DNA of 8,723 nucleotides from an uncultured Bacilli bacterium (GTDB lineage: Bacteria > Bacillota_I > Bacilli_A > RF39 > UBA660), in the NCBI GenBank assembly GCA_947589725.1, contig CANQCQ010000035.1:1-8723 (forward strand), given 5' to 3'. Position numbers and translations under genes: made by a program. Below are positions 1 to 6,458 of this stretch, piece after piece. The first letter of the stretch is position 1; the number at the start of each line of letters is the position of its first letter. Below the pieces are notes generated by a model. It was not told the DNA's origin, ran no database searches, and saw nothing but the letters and a program-made list of their open reading frames with translations.

Positions 1-30
1 TTTCTCTTTAATGTTAAATGCCTCATTCAT
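1..30 (-). CDS. 5' end of an unidentified gene running off the left edge
   Basis: Ten codons are visible, starting ATG at 30-28 and reading MNEAFNIKEK. The start is supported by a good ribosome site (GGAGGTGT, 45-38) about seven bases upstream and by an extended -10 promoter further up (69-61). Too little sequence is present to assign a family or function. It is a separate transcription unit from the CDF gene to its right, although no clear terminator lies between them. Confidence 0.6.
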   Translation of the reverse strand, partial: MNEAFNIKEK

Positions 31-60
31 GGTAATTACACCTCCATATAAATTAATTAG

Positions 61-69
61 ATTATAGCA
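61..69 (-). promoter_or_regulatory. Extended -10 promoter for the left-edge gene
   Basis: On the minus strand the bases read TGCTATAAT, a perfect TATAAT (66-61) with the upstream TGn extension (69-67). No close TTGACA match sits at 17 bases; TTGTTA is at a 19-base spacing. It lies in the 75-base gap after the CDF gene and 16 bases before the ribosome site of the gene starting at 30. Confidence 0.6.
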
Positions 70-105
70 TATTTTTTATACTTTTTAACAACTCAATTAT
101 TATAT

Positions 106-975
106 TTATTCTTTCTCAATAGGATTAACATGTATTACTGTTAAATATATTTCATCTATTTCTTTATCAATTTCTTCTTCTAAACTATTAGCAATAAAAT
201 GACTATCATAAGTACTCATATCACCATCAACATATATAGTAAAAGATATTTGGTACTTATATCCAACTGGAGTAGAATTAAAATGAATAACTTTTTTTAC
301 TTCTGGATATTTAGCAATGATTTTATAAACTTTATCTTTAATATCATTACTAATAGCTTTATCCATTAAAACATCATAACTTTCTTTAAATATCTTTATA
401 GCAGTAAATAATATCCATAAACTAATTAAAATTCCAACTATACTATCAATATACATTACTTTATAATAGCTAAATATACATGCTATTAAATTTAAGGTTG
501 TAAGTAAACAATCATTTCGATGATCAATACTATTTGCTCTTATTAAAATATTATTATACTTTAAATTAACTAACTTTGTATAAATATACAATCCTAATTT
601 AACAATAATGGTAATTATACAAACAACTATTAAGTAGTTAGAATAATGATAATTATAAGGATTAATAATATTAGATATTGAATTCTTTATAACTTCTATT
701 ATTAATAGAAACATAACTATACTTATTAATAAAGCATAAATATATTCAGCTTTTCCATGACCTAAATTATGATCATCATCTGGAGGTGCACTTGATATTT
801 TATTTCCAATATAAGTCATTACTGATGAAAATATATCTCCTGCACTATTAAAAGCATCAGCCAACATAGATTGACTATTACTTATAATTCCTACCATTCC
901 TTTAATAATAAGTAAAAATATATTACCTATAATTCCTATTAAACTAATTGATTTTATTGCTTTATTTTTATCCAT
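106..975 (-). CDS. Cation diffusion facilitator (CDF) metal exporter, probably manganese type
   Basis: This 289-residue inner-membrane protein is a full-length CDF transporter, a family that exports divalent metals in exchange for protons. About six membrane helices can be drawn (roughly 10-32, 36-57, 78-98, 114-133, 148-170, 175-195), followed by a cytosolic dimerisation domain (about 205-289) with H231, H259 and H282. Helix 2 carries N43 and D47 (NSAGD), and the helix 5 region carries D151 and D155 (DHRND). The transport site is therefore Asn-Asp/Asp-Asp rather than the Asp-Asp/His-Asp or His-Asp/His-Asp of zinc exporters. To my knowledge this resembles streptococcal MntE, so manganese is the best guess. 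The family signature DDDHNLGHGKAEY spans 66-78. The start is ATG with AGAGGT (987-982) six bases upstream, behind a clear promoter. Substrate assignment is inference. Confidence 0.93.
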   Translation of the reverse strand: MDKNKAIKSISLIGIIGNIFLLIIKGMVGIISNSQSMLADAFNSAGDIFSSVMTYIGNKISSAPPDDDHNLGHGKAEYIYALLISIVMFLLIIEVIKNSISNIINPYNYHYSNYLIVVCIITIIVKLGLYIYTKLVNLKYNNILIRANSIDHRNDCLLTTLNLIACIFSYYKVMYIDSIVGILISLWILFTAIKIFKESYDVLMDKAISNDIKDKVYKIIAKYPEVKKVIHFNSTPVGYKYQISFTIYVDGDMSTYDSHFIANSLEEEIDKEIDEIYLTVIHVNPIEKE

Positions 976-999
976 AAAACTACCTCTTATGACTATTAA

Positions 1000-1028
1000 A
1001 TTATATTATATAAAGCTTTAATTTACAA
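1000..1028 (-). promoter_or_regulatory. Sigma-70-type promoter of the CDF gene
   Basis: A -35 of TTGTAA (1028-1023) is followed after exactly 17 bases by a perfect TATAAT (1005-1000). A second, overlapping TATAAT sits at 1010-1005. The predicted transcript starts near 993 and gives a leader of about 18 bases that contains the AGAGGT ribosome site. The promoter lies just downstream of the cold-shock gene's terminator, so the CDF gene is an independent unit. Confidence 0.65.
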
Positions 1029-1062
1029 CAAAAAAATACAAGACTTCTCTAACTTGTATTTT
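1026..1062 (-). terminator. Terminator of the cold-shock gene
   Basis: A perfect 10-bp inverted repeat (1062-1053 and 1042-1033) encloses a 10-base loop and runs into a T-rich tail on the minus strand. The stem is AT-rich. Its first two bases are part of the cold-shock gene's TAA stop codon (1063-1061), so coding end and terminator are fused. Confidence 0.75.
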
Positions 1063-1270
1063 AAAAAGTTGCTCCTAGTTGGCAAACATCTCTAGCTTGT
1101 AGTCCTTTTGGAGTAGTAATTAATTCAAATTGTACTAATTCATCGCTTTTTAGCGTTTTATATCCATCTATATTAATAGCGGAATAATGTACAAATATAT
1201 CATCATATTCTTTGTACTTTATGAATCCGTATCCTTTCTCATTATTAAACCACTTAACTTTACCAATCAT
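1061..1270 (-). CDS. Cold-shock domain protein (CspA family)
   Basis: A 69-residue single cold-shock domain, the normal size for the family. These small OB-fold proteins bind single-stranded RNA and DNA in the cytoplasm and act as RNA chaperones. The N-terminus GKVKWFNNEKGYGFI is classic: RNP1 is KGYGFI at 12-17 (Tyr instead of the more common Phe at 14) and RNP2 is DIFVHY at 24-29. The C-terminal strand with GLQARDV is also typical, followed by a short QLGATF tail. The start is ATG with GAGAGG (1283-1278) seven bases upstream. It has its own extended -10 promoter and a terminator overlapping its stop, so it is monocistronic. Whether it is induced by cold cannot be read from the sequence; its leader (about 39 bases) is much shorter than the long thermosensing leader of E. 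coli cspA. Confidence 0.96.
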   Translation of the reverse strand: MIGKVKWFNNEKGYGFIKYKEYDDIFVHYSAINIDGYKTLKSDELVQFELITTPKGLQARDVCQLGATF

Positions 1271-1292
1271 CTTCTAACCTCTCTTTCTTCTA

Positions 1293-1310
1293 TACAGTTG
1301 TACTGTACAA
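1293..1310. repeat. Nested inverted repeats at the cold-shock gene transcription start
   Basis: Two perfect odd-centred inverted repeats overlap: TACAGT/ACTGTA around TGT (1293-1307) and TTGTAC/GTACAA around a single T (1298-1310). They cover the predicted transcription start of the cold-shock gene (about 1309) and the first bases of its leader. This could be an operator or an mRNA 5' hairpin; the regulator is unknown. Confidence 0.45.
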
Positions 1311-1315
1311 GAAAG

Positions 1316-1324
1316 ATAATAGCA
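1316..1324 (-). promoter_or_regulatory. Extended -10 promoter of the cold-shock gene
   Basis: The minus strand reads TGCTATTAT: the hexamer TATTAT (1321-1316) with a TGn extension (1324-1322). No good -35 is present at 16-18 bases. The predicted start is near 1309, giving a leader of about 39 bases. It lies between the stop of the histidine kinase gene (1362) and the cold-shock start. Confidence 0.5.
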
Positions 1325-1361
1325 TTTATATTTACTTAATTTTTACTCAAGTGATAAATTG

Positions 1362-2669
1362 TTATTGTTTAATGATTTTTGGTATTTTAACAGTAACATC
1401 TTGTATAAAGAAATTATCTATTATATTAGGTTTGCAATCAACTATTTTACTATTAGCAGTAATATCAGATACTAATGATAATCCAACTCCTCTATTTTTA
1501 CCTTTGGTACTATAACCCTTAGTAAATATTTTATCTATATCTATTTTTCTATCTATGTTATTAGCAAATTGCATACACATATTATCATCCTCAACAAATA
1601 TATTTACACTAACTAACTTAGTACTTTGTGTTTTTACCTCATCAATCATATTATCAAGTATTACTCCCAATACTACTGAAATATCATTATAATCTTCATC
1701 ATTAATTTGACTAATATCTATATCCTTTATATCTTCACTTACAAATACTTCAACAGAAGTATCTATATTATGCAACTCCATCAATTTAAAATTAATAAAA
1801 TTCTTAATCCCGGGCAAAGGTATTTTACCTAAATCACTTAAAAAATAATTATCTACTTTATTATTACTAATACCCAATAAATATTTTAAATAATTCTTTA
1901 ATCTTTCATCATCAGTACCAATCATACTATCAATTAATAACAAATGATTTTTATTTTCATGTATCTTCTTTTTATAATTAAAATTTAATTCTTCACTAAT
2001 TTTAGAATATTCAAATATTTCTTCATAATATTTATTTAAAGCTTCTAATTTATTATTTCTATCTATTGAATAAATAAAAAATATTATTAAAGAAAAGACA
2101 ACTAAAAAATCAAGATTACTATCCTTACTTACTTGAATATTATTTTTAGTTATAAAAGATATAGATATATTAAAAGCAAATAAAATAACTAATATTATGT
2201 AATAATACTTATACCTATTAATGAAACTAATAAACTTTTTTATATATTTTCTAAGAATAAATATTAATACTAATGATATAAGTATTGAACAAGCTATAAT
2301 AATTATTTTTAAATTATTAAGTTTATTAAAGTTAAAGACAGATTCTAATGTTTTATCACTTTGAAAAAAGAAAAATATTAATTGTATAAAAGATACAAAA
2401 AAATATGCCACTAAAGATAAAGTAACTGTTTCTAATATATTTTTATCAGAAAAATTCTTTATAAGTGGTATAAGTACTATACTAGTTATAAAAGTTAAGT
2501 ATATAGAATCTAATAATATTAATATGTAATAATAAAAAAAACAAGATATAATTACTGTTAAAATTATTTTATATGAAGATCTTTTTTTATTATTAAATAT
2601 AATTTTTCCAACATAGTAACCATATACTGCATAAATAATAGAAGTAATAAAACTAAGTACTGCTACCAT
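1362..2669 (-). CDS. AgrC-like (HPK10-type) sensor histidine kinase
   Basis: A 435-residue sensor kinase. The N-terminal 200 residues are almost all hydrophobic and hold about six or seven membrane helices, with no extracellular sensor domain, as in AgrC and ComD, which sense secreted peptides. From about 205 the protein is cytosolic. The H-box is IHENKNHLLL with the phospho-accepting H237, followed by E238 and N241 (the H-[DE]-x-x-N form of this group). The ATPase domain has the N-box LGVILDNMIDE (N340) and a single G-box GVGLSLV (394-400) preceded by STKGKNR, as expected for HPK10 kinases, which lack part of the usual D-box. The start is ATG with GGAGGA just upstream, inside the end of the regulator gene: the two genes overlap by 17 bases, which implies translational coupling. 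The ligand is unknown, and no pheromone gene is next to it. No clear terminator follows. Confidence 0.92.
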   Translation of the reverse strand: MVAVLSFITSIIYAVYGYYVGKIIFNNKKRSSYKIILTVIISCFFYYYILILLDSIYLTFITSIVLIPLIKNFSDKNILETVTLSLVAYFFVSFIQLIFFFFQSDKTLESVFNFNKLNNLKIIIIACSILISLVLIFILRKYIKKFISFINRYKYYYIILVILFAFNISISFITKNNIQVSKDSNLDFLVVFSLIIFFIYSIDRNNKLEALNKYYEEIFEYSKISEELNFNYKKKIHENKNHLLLIDSMIGTDDERLKNYLKYLLGISNNKVDNYFLSDLGKIPLPGIKNFINFKLMELHNIDTSVEVFVSEDIKDIDISQINDEDYNDISVVLGVILDNMIDEVKTQSTKLVSVNIFVEDDNMCMQFANNIDRKIDIDKIFTKGYSTKGKNRGVGLSLVSDITANSKIVDCKPNIIDNFFIQDVTVKIPKIIKQ

Positions 2670-3387
2670 TTAATTCCTCCATCTTTTCTCTTAGAATTTT
2701 CTTATTACTTCTAGATAATAAATCTACTTCATCATCTTTAAAATAAATTATCCCATCATCATAATTAACTCTAATAATCTTTTTAAGATTAACAATACAA
2801 CTTCTATGAGTTTTAAAAAACTTAGTATCTTCTAATTCATCTGCTATTTCAGAAATAGTCTTTCTAATTGTAAAATCTTCTTTTTCACATACAACTATAC
2901 TTGAATTATCTCCTAAATTCTTTTCAAAATATATTATTTCATCATATGGTAGTGAAAAATAATCTCCTTTATAAGAAAAATTATAAGTTGGTTTAACATC
3001 TAATATTTCAAGAGCTAATTTTAAAGATTCAGTTAAATTATTATTTAAGTCTTTATCTTTAATTATAAAGTCTAATGTTAAGATTTTTCCTGTAAATCCA
3101 ACTACTTTAAATTCTTCATGGGATGTTACTAATATTATAGGACTAGTCCAATCTCCTTGTTTTCTTATTTTCCTAGCTAAATCTATTCCATTCATTCCTG
3201 ATACTTCAACATCTAATATATAAATCTTATTACCAGAAATATTTTCTATATATTTCATAGTATCATTTTTATATTCTTTAATTTTATGAATTCTATAATT
3301 AATTTTAGATTTCCCCATTAACTTAATAATTACTTTTTCATAACTGCTTACATATACTTCTTCATCTTCGTAAAGAATGAAGTTCAT
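2653..3387 (-). CDS. LytTR-family response regulator (AgrA/ComE-like)
   Basis: A 244-residue response regulator, first gene of the two-component operon. The receiver domain (about 1-125) has the acidic cluster E7-D8-E9, the phospho-accepting D59 in YILDVEVSGMNGIDLA, T88 and a lysine at 110. The LytTR DNA-binding domain follows (about 137-238) with the family's hallmark FFKTHRSCIVNL (190-201). Regulators of this type bind pairs of 9-base repeats and usually control peptide, competence, bacteriocin or virulence genes. The start is ATG with a strong AGAGGTGAT (3401-3393) five bases upstream. Its ATGGAGGAATTAAATGG end contains the ribosome site and start codon of the kinase gene. The target genes are not visible; a 10-bp palindrome over its own promoter hints at control of this operon. 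Confidence 0.93.
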   Translation of the reverse strand: MNFILYEDEEVYVSSYEKVIIKLMGKSKINYRIHKIKEYKNDTMKYIENISGNKIYILDVEVSGMNGIDLARKIRKQGDWTSPIILVTSHEEFKVVGFTGKILTLDFIIKDKDLNNNLTESLKLALEILDVKPTYNFSYKGDYFSLPYDEIIYFEKNLGDNSSIVVCEKEDFTIRKTISEIADELEDTKFFKTHRSCIVNLKKIIRVNYDDGIIYFKDDEVDLLSRSNKKILREKMEELNGSST

Positions 3388-3422
3388 TTTTTATCACCTC
3401 TAGTTATAATTATAAGTATTTC

Positions 3423-3436
3423 AGTTTAATCAAACT
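3423..3436. repeat. Small inverted repeat in the response-regulator leader
   Basis: AGTTT/AAACT separated by AATC forms a 5-bp inverted repeat 36 bases upstream of the regulator's start. Each half resembles the GTT-centred LytTR half-site, but the halves are inverted, not direct repeats at about 21 bases as LytTR sites normally are. Binding is therefore doubtful; it may be a weak leader hairpin. Confidence 0.25.
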
Positions 3437-3456
3437 TTCTAGTATGAAAAACCTAC

Positions 3457-3472
3457 AATCATGATTATAACA
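3457..3472 (-). promoter_or_regulatory. Extended -10 promoter of the two-component operon, with overlapping palindrome
   Basis: The minus strand reads TGTTATAAT, a perfect -10 (3469-3464) with TGn extension (3472-3470). There is no convincing -35; the equivalent position lies inside the preceding terminator. The perfect 10-base palindrome AATCATGATT (3466-3457) overlaps the end of the -10 and the predicted transcription start, where a repressor or autoregulator would be expected to sit. The leader would be about 70 bases. Confidence 0.5.
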
Positions 3473-3475
3473 TAT

Positions 3476-3517
3476 AAAAATTAAAAAACTATCTGTTTTT
3501 TTTAACAAATAGTTTTT
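3476..3517 (-). terminator. Terminator of the kinase-like gene (end of the metK unit)
   Basis: A 14-bp stem (3517-3504 with 3497-3484) closes a six-base loop and is followed by a T-rich tail. One pair is U-G in RNA from the minus strand but would be a C-A mismatch in RNA from the plus strand, so the hairpin is built for minus-strand transcription. It begins four bases after the stop of the kinase-like gene and precedes the promoter of the two-component operon. Confidence 0.85.
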
Positions 3518-3520
3518 ATT

Positions 3521-4186
3521 TTAAATTCTTCGTAAATATGAATCATCATTATTAAATTCTTTAGTTATCTTATCAACTTTCTTTAAATAAGCATCTATAT
3601 CATTATCTTTAAAGTTTAATTCTTCATCTTCATAATCATCAAACCATAATCTAAATAAACCTTCAATTGCATAATTATACATTTCTAGATTTTCCTTTAA
3701 AGGATTACCATCTACTTTGGTATAACCTAATGTATCAATAATAGTAAAAGCTTTACCATCATACATAATATTAAATAAAACATCATACATTAATATATTT
3801 TTACTAGATAATTCATAAACATCTTTCAAAGTATTTTTATAAGCTTTAGAAAAATTATGATAATTTATTAAAGAAATATTTTGAGGATCAGTAAATATAC
3901 TAGATTTTAATATATTCCCACTATGTAAATCCATTTTACAGCCAATCAGCTTATCATTATAAACAAATAAATCATCTGGAAATGCAAAAGAATTAAGATT
4001 AATATCATCTTTAGTAATAACTTTTGAAGCTTTATAACGACCTATACTATCAGGCTTGAAAATTTTATAAGCATAATTATCTTTACCTCTATAACATTTA
4101 CCTTCTGTTCCTTCTGATATATAAGATAAATTTTTACTAGACATCTCTTTAGTAAATTTGTCCTTTGAATCAAAATTAATTATCAT
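3521..4186 (-). CDS. Small protein-kinase-fold protein with degenerate catalytic loop
   Basis: A 221-residue cytosolic protein that I read as a minimal kinase-fold domain, not as any named family. A glycine-rich loop (ISEGTEGKCYRG, 23-34) is followed by a strand with the likely ATP-binding lysine K41 in AYKIFK. A hinge-like segment (LFVYNDKLIGCKMD, 73-86) and a helix lead to YDVLFNIMYDG (134-144), where D135 and N139 would match the catalytic Asp and metal-binding Asn, and TIIDT (148-152), where D151 would match the DFG Asp. The Asp-to-Asn spacing is four residues, one less than the usual five, and the His of HRD/HGD is replaced, so activity is uncertain. The size is small for a complete kinase. 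The ATG start has AGGGGA eight bases upstream. It sits 45 bases after metK with no terminator between, plus its own promoter. Substrate and role are unknown. Confidence 0.75.
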   Translation of the reverse strand: MIINFDSKDKFTKEMSSKNLSYISEGTEGKCYRGKDNYAYKIFKPDSIGRYKASKVITKDDINLNSFAFPDDLFVYNDKLIGCKMDLHSGNILKSSIFTDPQNISLINYHNFSKAYKNTLKDVYELSSKNILMYDVLFNIMYDGKAFTIIDTLGYTKVDGNPLKENLEMYNYAIEGLFRLWFDDYEDEELNFKDNDIDAYLKKVDKITKEFNNDDSYLRRI

Positions 4187-4213
4187 AACATACGTCCCCT
4201 AAACACTATATTT

Positions 4214-4242
4214 ATTATACTATAACCATATTTAAAATTCAA
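4214..4242 (-). promoter_or_regulatory. Promoter of the kinase-like gene, overlapping the end of metK
   Basis: TTGAAT (4242-4237) and a perfect TATAAT (4219-4214) are separated by exactly 17 bases. The -35 lies inside the last codons of metK (stop 4234-4232), so the downstream gene can be expressed independently of the SAM riboswitch. The transcript would start near 4207, about eight bases before the ribosome site. Confidence 0.65.
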
Positions 4243-5344
4243 TTTTTCTCTCCCATGGGAGATCTTTCTTACCAAAATGACCATATACTGTTGTATTTTT
4301 ATAAATAGGTTTTCTTAAATCTAAATATTTTATTATTCCGGAAGGTGTTAAATCGAACTTATCTCTTACTTTTTTTATTATATCTTCAATAGGTATCGTA
4401 TTAGTTCCAAATGCATTTATATAAATTGAAACTGGTTCAGCTATACCAATTGCATAACTAAGTTGAATTTCACAAGTTTTAGCATAACCATTTAAAACAA
4501 TATTTTTAGCTAAATGTCTAGCCATATAAGCAGCACTTCTATCTACTTTTGTCGCATCTTTTCCAGAAAAAGCTCCACCACCATGTCTTGCATATCCACC
4601 ATATGTATCAACAATTATCTTTCTACCAGTAAGACCTGCATCTCCTAAAGGTCCACCTATTACAAATCTACCTGTAGGATTTATTAATATTTTTGTATTA
4701 TCATCAATTAAATTATTAGGTATAACATACATAATTACTTCTTTATATATTTCCTTTTTTAAGTCATCTAACTTCTTATCAATACTATGTTGTGTTGAAA
4801 TAAGAACTGTATCAACTCTTTTTGGAATATCATCTAAATATTCAATCGTAACTTGAGTCTTACCATCAGGACCCAAACCTTTAATAAGACCATTTTTTCT
4901 TACCTCAGAAAGCCTATAAGCTAATTTATGTGCTAAAGTAATAGGTAATGGCATTAACTCCTCAGTTTCACTACATGCAAAACCAAACATCATTCCTTGA
5001 TCACCAGCTCCACCTACAGAATCATTTGTACCTAAAGCAATATCAGGAGATTGTTTTGATAAATTGATTATTACTTTACACTTTTTATAATCAATATCGA
5101 CATTTTCTCCTAAATAACCAATATTTTTAATTGTTTCTCTAACAACTTTTTCAATGTCAACTGTACCCTTACTACTAACCTCTCCTGTAATAAAAATTGT
5201 ATCTTTACCAGCAACAGTTTCAACTGCTACACGAGAATTTTCATCTTGTTTTAGAAATTCATCTAAAATACTATCTGATATTAAGTCACATAACTTATCA
5301 GGATGTCCTTCTGTTACACTTTCACTTGTAAATAAATATTTCAT
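4232..5344 (-). CDS. metK: S-adenosylmethionine synthetase (methionine adenosyltransferase)
   Basis: MetK makes S-adenosylmethionine from methionine and ATP in the cytoplasm, releasing phosphate and pyrophosphate. The 370-residue protein is complete, though at the short end for bacterial MetK (about 380-400). The family signatures are intact: SVTEGHPDK near the N-terminus (9-17), [12 protein letters not shown] (112-123, the methionine/ATP-binding hexapeptide GAGDQG), and the glycine-rich loop GGGAFSGKD (255-263) followed by TKVDRSAAY. The central part carries [12 protein letters not shown]. The C-terminus [12 protein letters not shown] is also typical. The start is ATG with GAGGGAG (5360-5354) nine bases upstream. 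It is preceded by a complete SAM-I riboswitch with terminator, giving direct product feedback. No terminator follows before the kinase-like gene. Confidence 0.98.
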   Translation of the reverse strand: MKYLFTSESVTEGHPDKLCDLISDSILDEFLKQDENSRVAVETVAGKDTIFITGEVSSKGTVDIEKVVRETIKNIGYLGENVDIDYKKCKVIINLSKQSPDIALGTNDSVGGAGDQGMMFGFACSETEELMPLPITLAHKLAYRLSEVRKNGLIKGLGPDGKTQVTIEYLDDIPKRVDTVLISTQHSIDKKLDDLKKEIYKEVIMYVIPNNLIDDNTKILINPTGRFVIGGPLGDAGLTGRKIIVDTYGGYARHGGGAFSGKDATKVDRSAAYMARHLAKNIVLNGYAKTCEIQLSYAIGIAEPVSIYINAFGTNTIPIEDIIKKVRDKFDLTPSGIIKYLDLRKPIYKNTTVYGHFGKKDLPWERKIEF

Positions 5345-5375
5345 AAACTACTACTCCCTCTATATATGCCTCAAG

Positions 5376-5405
5376 AAAAAAGTCCTTATACCAAGTACAA
5401 GGACT
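5376..5405 (-). terminator. Riboswitch-controlled terminator in the metK leader
   Basis: An 11-bp stem (5405-5395 with 5391-5381, one G-U pair) has a three-base loop and runs straight into five further Ts. Its 5' arm can alternatively pair within an antiterminator: bases 5430-5420 with 5412-5402, ten of eleven pairs, loop 5419-5413. The antiterminator uses part of the aptamer's closing P1 strand (5431-5426), so SAM binding frees the terminator and shuts off metK. Confidence 0.88.
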
Positions 5406-5425
5406 ATTATTATTTTAAGTAATAA

Positions 5426-5521
5426 TTATCATCCAAAGTACTATACTTTGTCGGTCTTAGCACCTAACTAAAAAGGTTGCTGTGGAGTCATAAAGCCGAG
5501 TCTCTCGTCCACTCTTGATAA
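5426..5521 (-). promoter_or_regulatory. SAM-I (S-box) riboswitch aptamer controlling metK
   Basis: The minus strand carries the S-box signature: TTATCAAGAG at the 5' side of P1, then a GA-containing kink-turn stem, ATGA and GCAACC, GGTGCTAAGACC, and GATGATAA at the 3' side. P1 is a perfect 6-bp helix (5521-5516 with 5431-5426). P2 pairs TGGA with TCCA. P3 is a short CC/GG stem. P4 is a 7-bp hairpin (5450-5444 with 5440-5434). SAM binding stabilises P1 and prevents the antiterminator, so high SAM terminates transcription ahead of metK. Consensus recall is from memory, but the layout and the downstream gene agree with it. Confidence 0.96.
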
Positions 5522-5534
5522 CACATATGCCTGT

Positions 5535-5563
5535 AGTATATATACAAATTATATAAAAGTCAA
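5535..5563 (-). promoter_or_regulatory. Promoter of the metK riboswitch transcript
   Basis: TTGACT (5563-5558) and TATACT (5540-5535) are separated by exactly 17 bases. The transcript would start near 5528, about seven bases before the P1 helix of the riboswitch. The -35 begins four bases after the stop of the transglutaminase-like gene, and no terminator separates them, so readthrough from that gene would also meet the riboswitch. Confidence 0.75.
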
Positions 5564-5567
5564 ATAT

Positions 5568-6458
5568 TTATTCACAAACAGGTAATTTTTTAGATAAATC
5601 ACTTCTTAAATGTGTCATATTAAATTCATAATCGCTACCATTAAAATAATTATCTGATGAAGAAGTATTATCGAATGTTAAATCTACATTATAATAATGA
5701 TCATCAATTTTTATAATATTCCAAGCATGATTACCAAAAGAATCCCCAGTAACATAATAACAAGGTATAGAAAGTTTTTGCATTATATATTGAAAAGCTT
5801 TAGAAAATCCAGCACAAACAGACTTATGATTAACTAATGCACTAAAAGCACTTTGATTAATACTGGAATCCTCATCATAAACTAACATACTAACTAATTT
5901 ATCATGTACATATTTTTCTCTTTCTAAATCTGTACTATATTTTAAAGCTTCTTCGATAATTTTATTGGCACTATCATTAAATAAATTTTTATTATCTTCA
6001 ATATTTTTTATTGTATCATTAAAATTTATACTAATTTGTAAACATTTACCAATAACATTAAACTTATAAGAATAATTGTTATCTATCCAAAATAGTTCAG
6101 GATGATCATACATAACAGAATCAATAACCATAGAAACATCATTCTTATTAACTACTATATTTGGAACAAAAACATTATTATAATTCAAAATATTATAATA
6201 TATTTGTCTATATAATTTTTTATTTTCATTATCTAATAATCCATAATAAGGATAAAATTCAGAATCAAAATTATACTCATCATAAGTATTATCAATATTT
6301 TCAAATACTTTACTACTAACAATATTATCAATATTATTTACTTTATCAATAATATTATAATTTCTAAAATATAAATTTATATTAGGAAAGAAATATATAA
6401 TAAAATAAATAATACTAAATATAGAAATTAAATTAGTTATTTTCTTTATAGCCTTAAT
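5568..6458 (-). CDS. Membrane-anchored transglutaminase-like (papain-fold) protein, probable ATT start
   Basis: About 296 residues from the start I prefer. A short basic N-terminus (KAIKK) and one hydrophobic helix (about 9-25) look like a signal anchor, so most of the protein should face outside the membrane. The C-terminal half is a transglutaminase-like domain with the Cys-His-Asp triad in order: C215 in SVCAGFSKAF, H244 in HAWNI and D259 in NVDLTFDN. Such domains in Firmicutes act as peptidases or cross-linking enzymes at the cell surface; the substrate here is unknown. No ATG occurs near the beginning. The frame stays open to a TTG at 6497, but that codon lies inside the preceding terminator hairpin, whereas AGGAGG (6470-6465) is six bases before an ATT at 6458-6456. 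The true start is therefore probably the rare codon ATT. A lost ATG or a sequence error is the alternative. Confidence 0.85.
   Translation of the reverse strand: MKAIKKITNLISIFSIIYFIIYFFPNINLYFRNYNIIDKVNNIDNIVSSKVFENIDNTYDEYNFDSEFYPYYGLLDNENKKLYRQIYYNILNYNNVFVPNIVVNKNDVSMVIDSVMYDHPELFWIDNNYSYKFNVIGKCLQISINFNDTIKNIEDNKNLFNDSANKIIEEALKYSTDLEREKYVHDKLVSMLVYDEDSSINQSAFSALVNHKSVCAGFSKAFQYIMQKLSIPCYYVTGDSFGNHAWNIIKIDDHYYNVDLTFDNTSSSDNYFNGSDYEFNMTHLRSDLSKKLPVCE

Noticed and set aside
3421..3450. LytTR (AgrA/ComE-type) direct-repeat operator in the regulator's leader
   Set aside because: TCAGTTTAA resembles one half-site, but no second copy lies in the same orientation at the expected spacing of about 21 bases.
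3388..3520. Possible pheromone peptide gene upstream of the response regulator
   Set aside because: Only a seven-codon frame (ATG at 3463) without a ribosome site is present; nothing resembles AgrD or a double-glycine peptide.
5154..5471. 105-codon open frame on the plus strand
   Set aside because: It lies antisense to the start of metK and to the riboswitch terminator and P4 hairpin, has no ribosome site, and encodes no recognisable protein.
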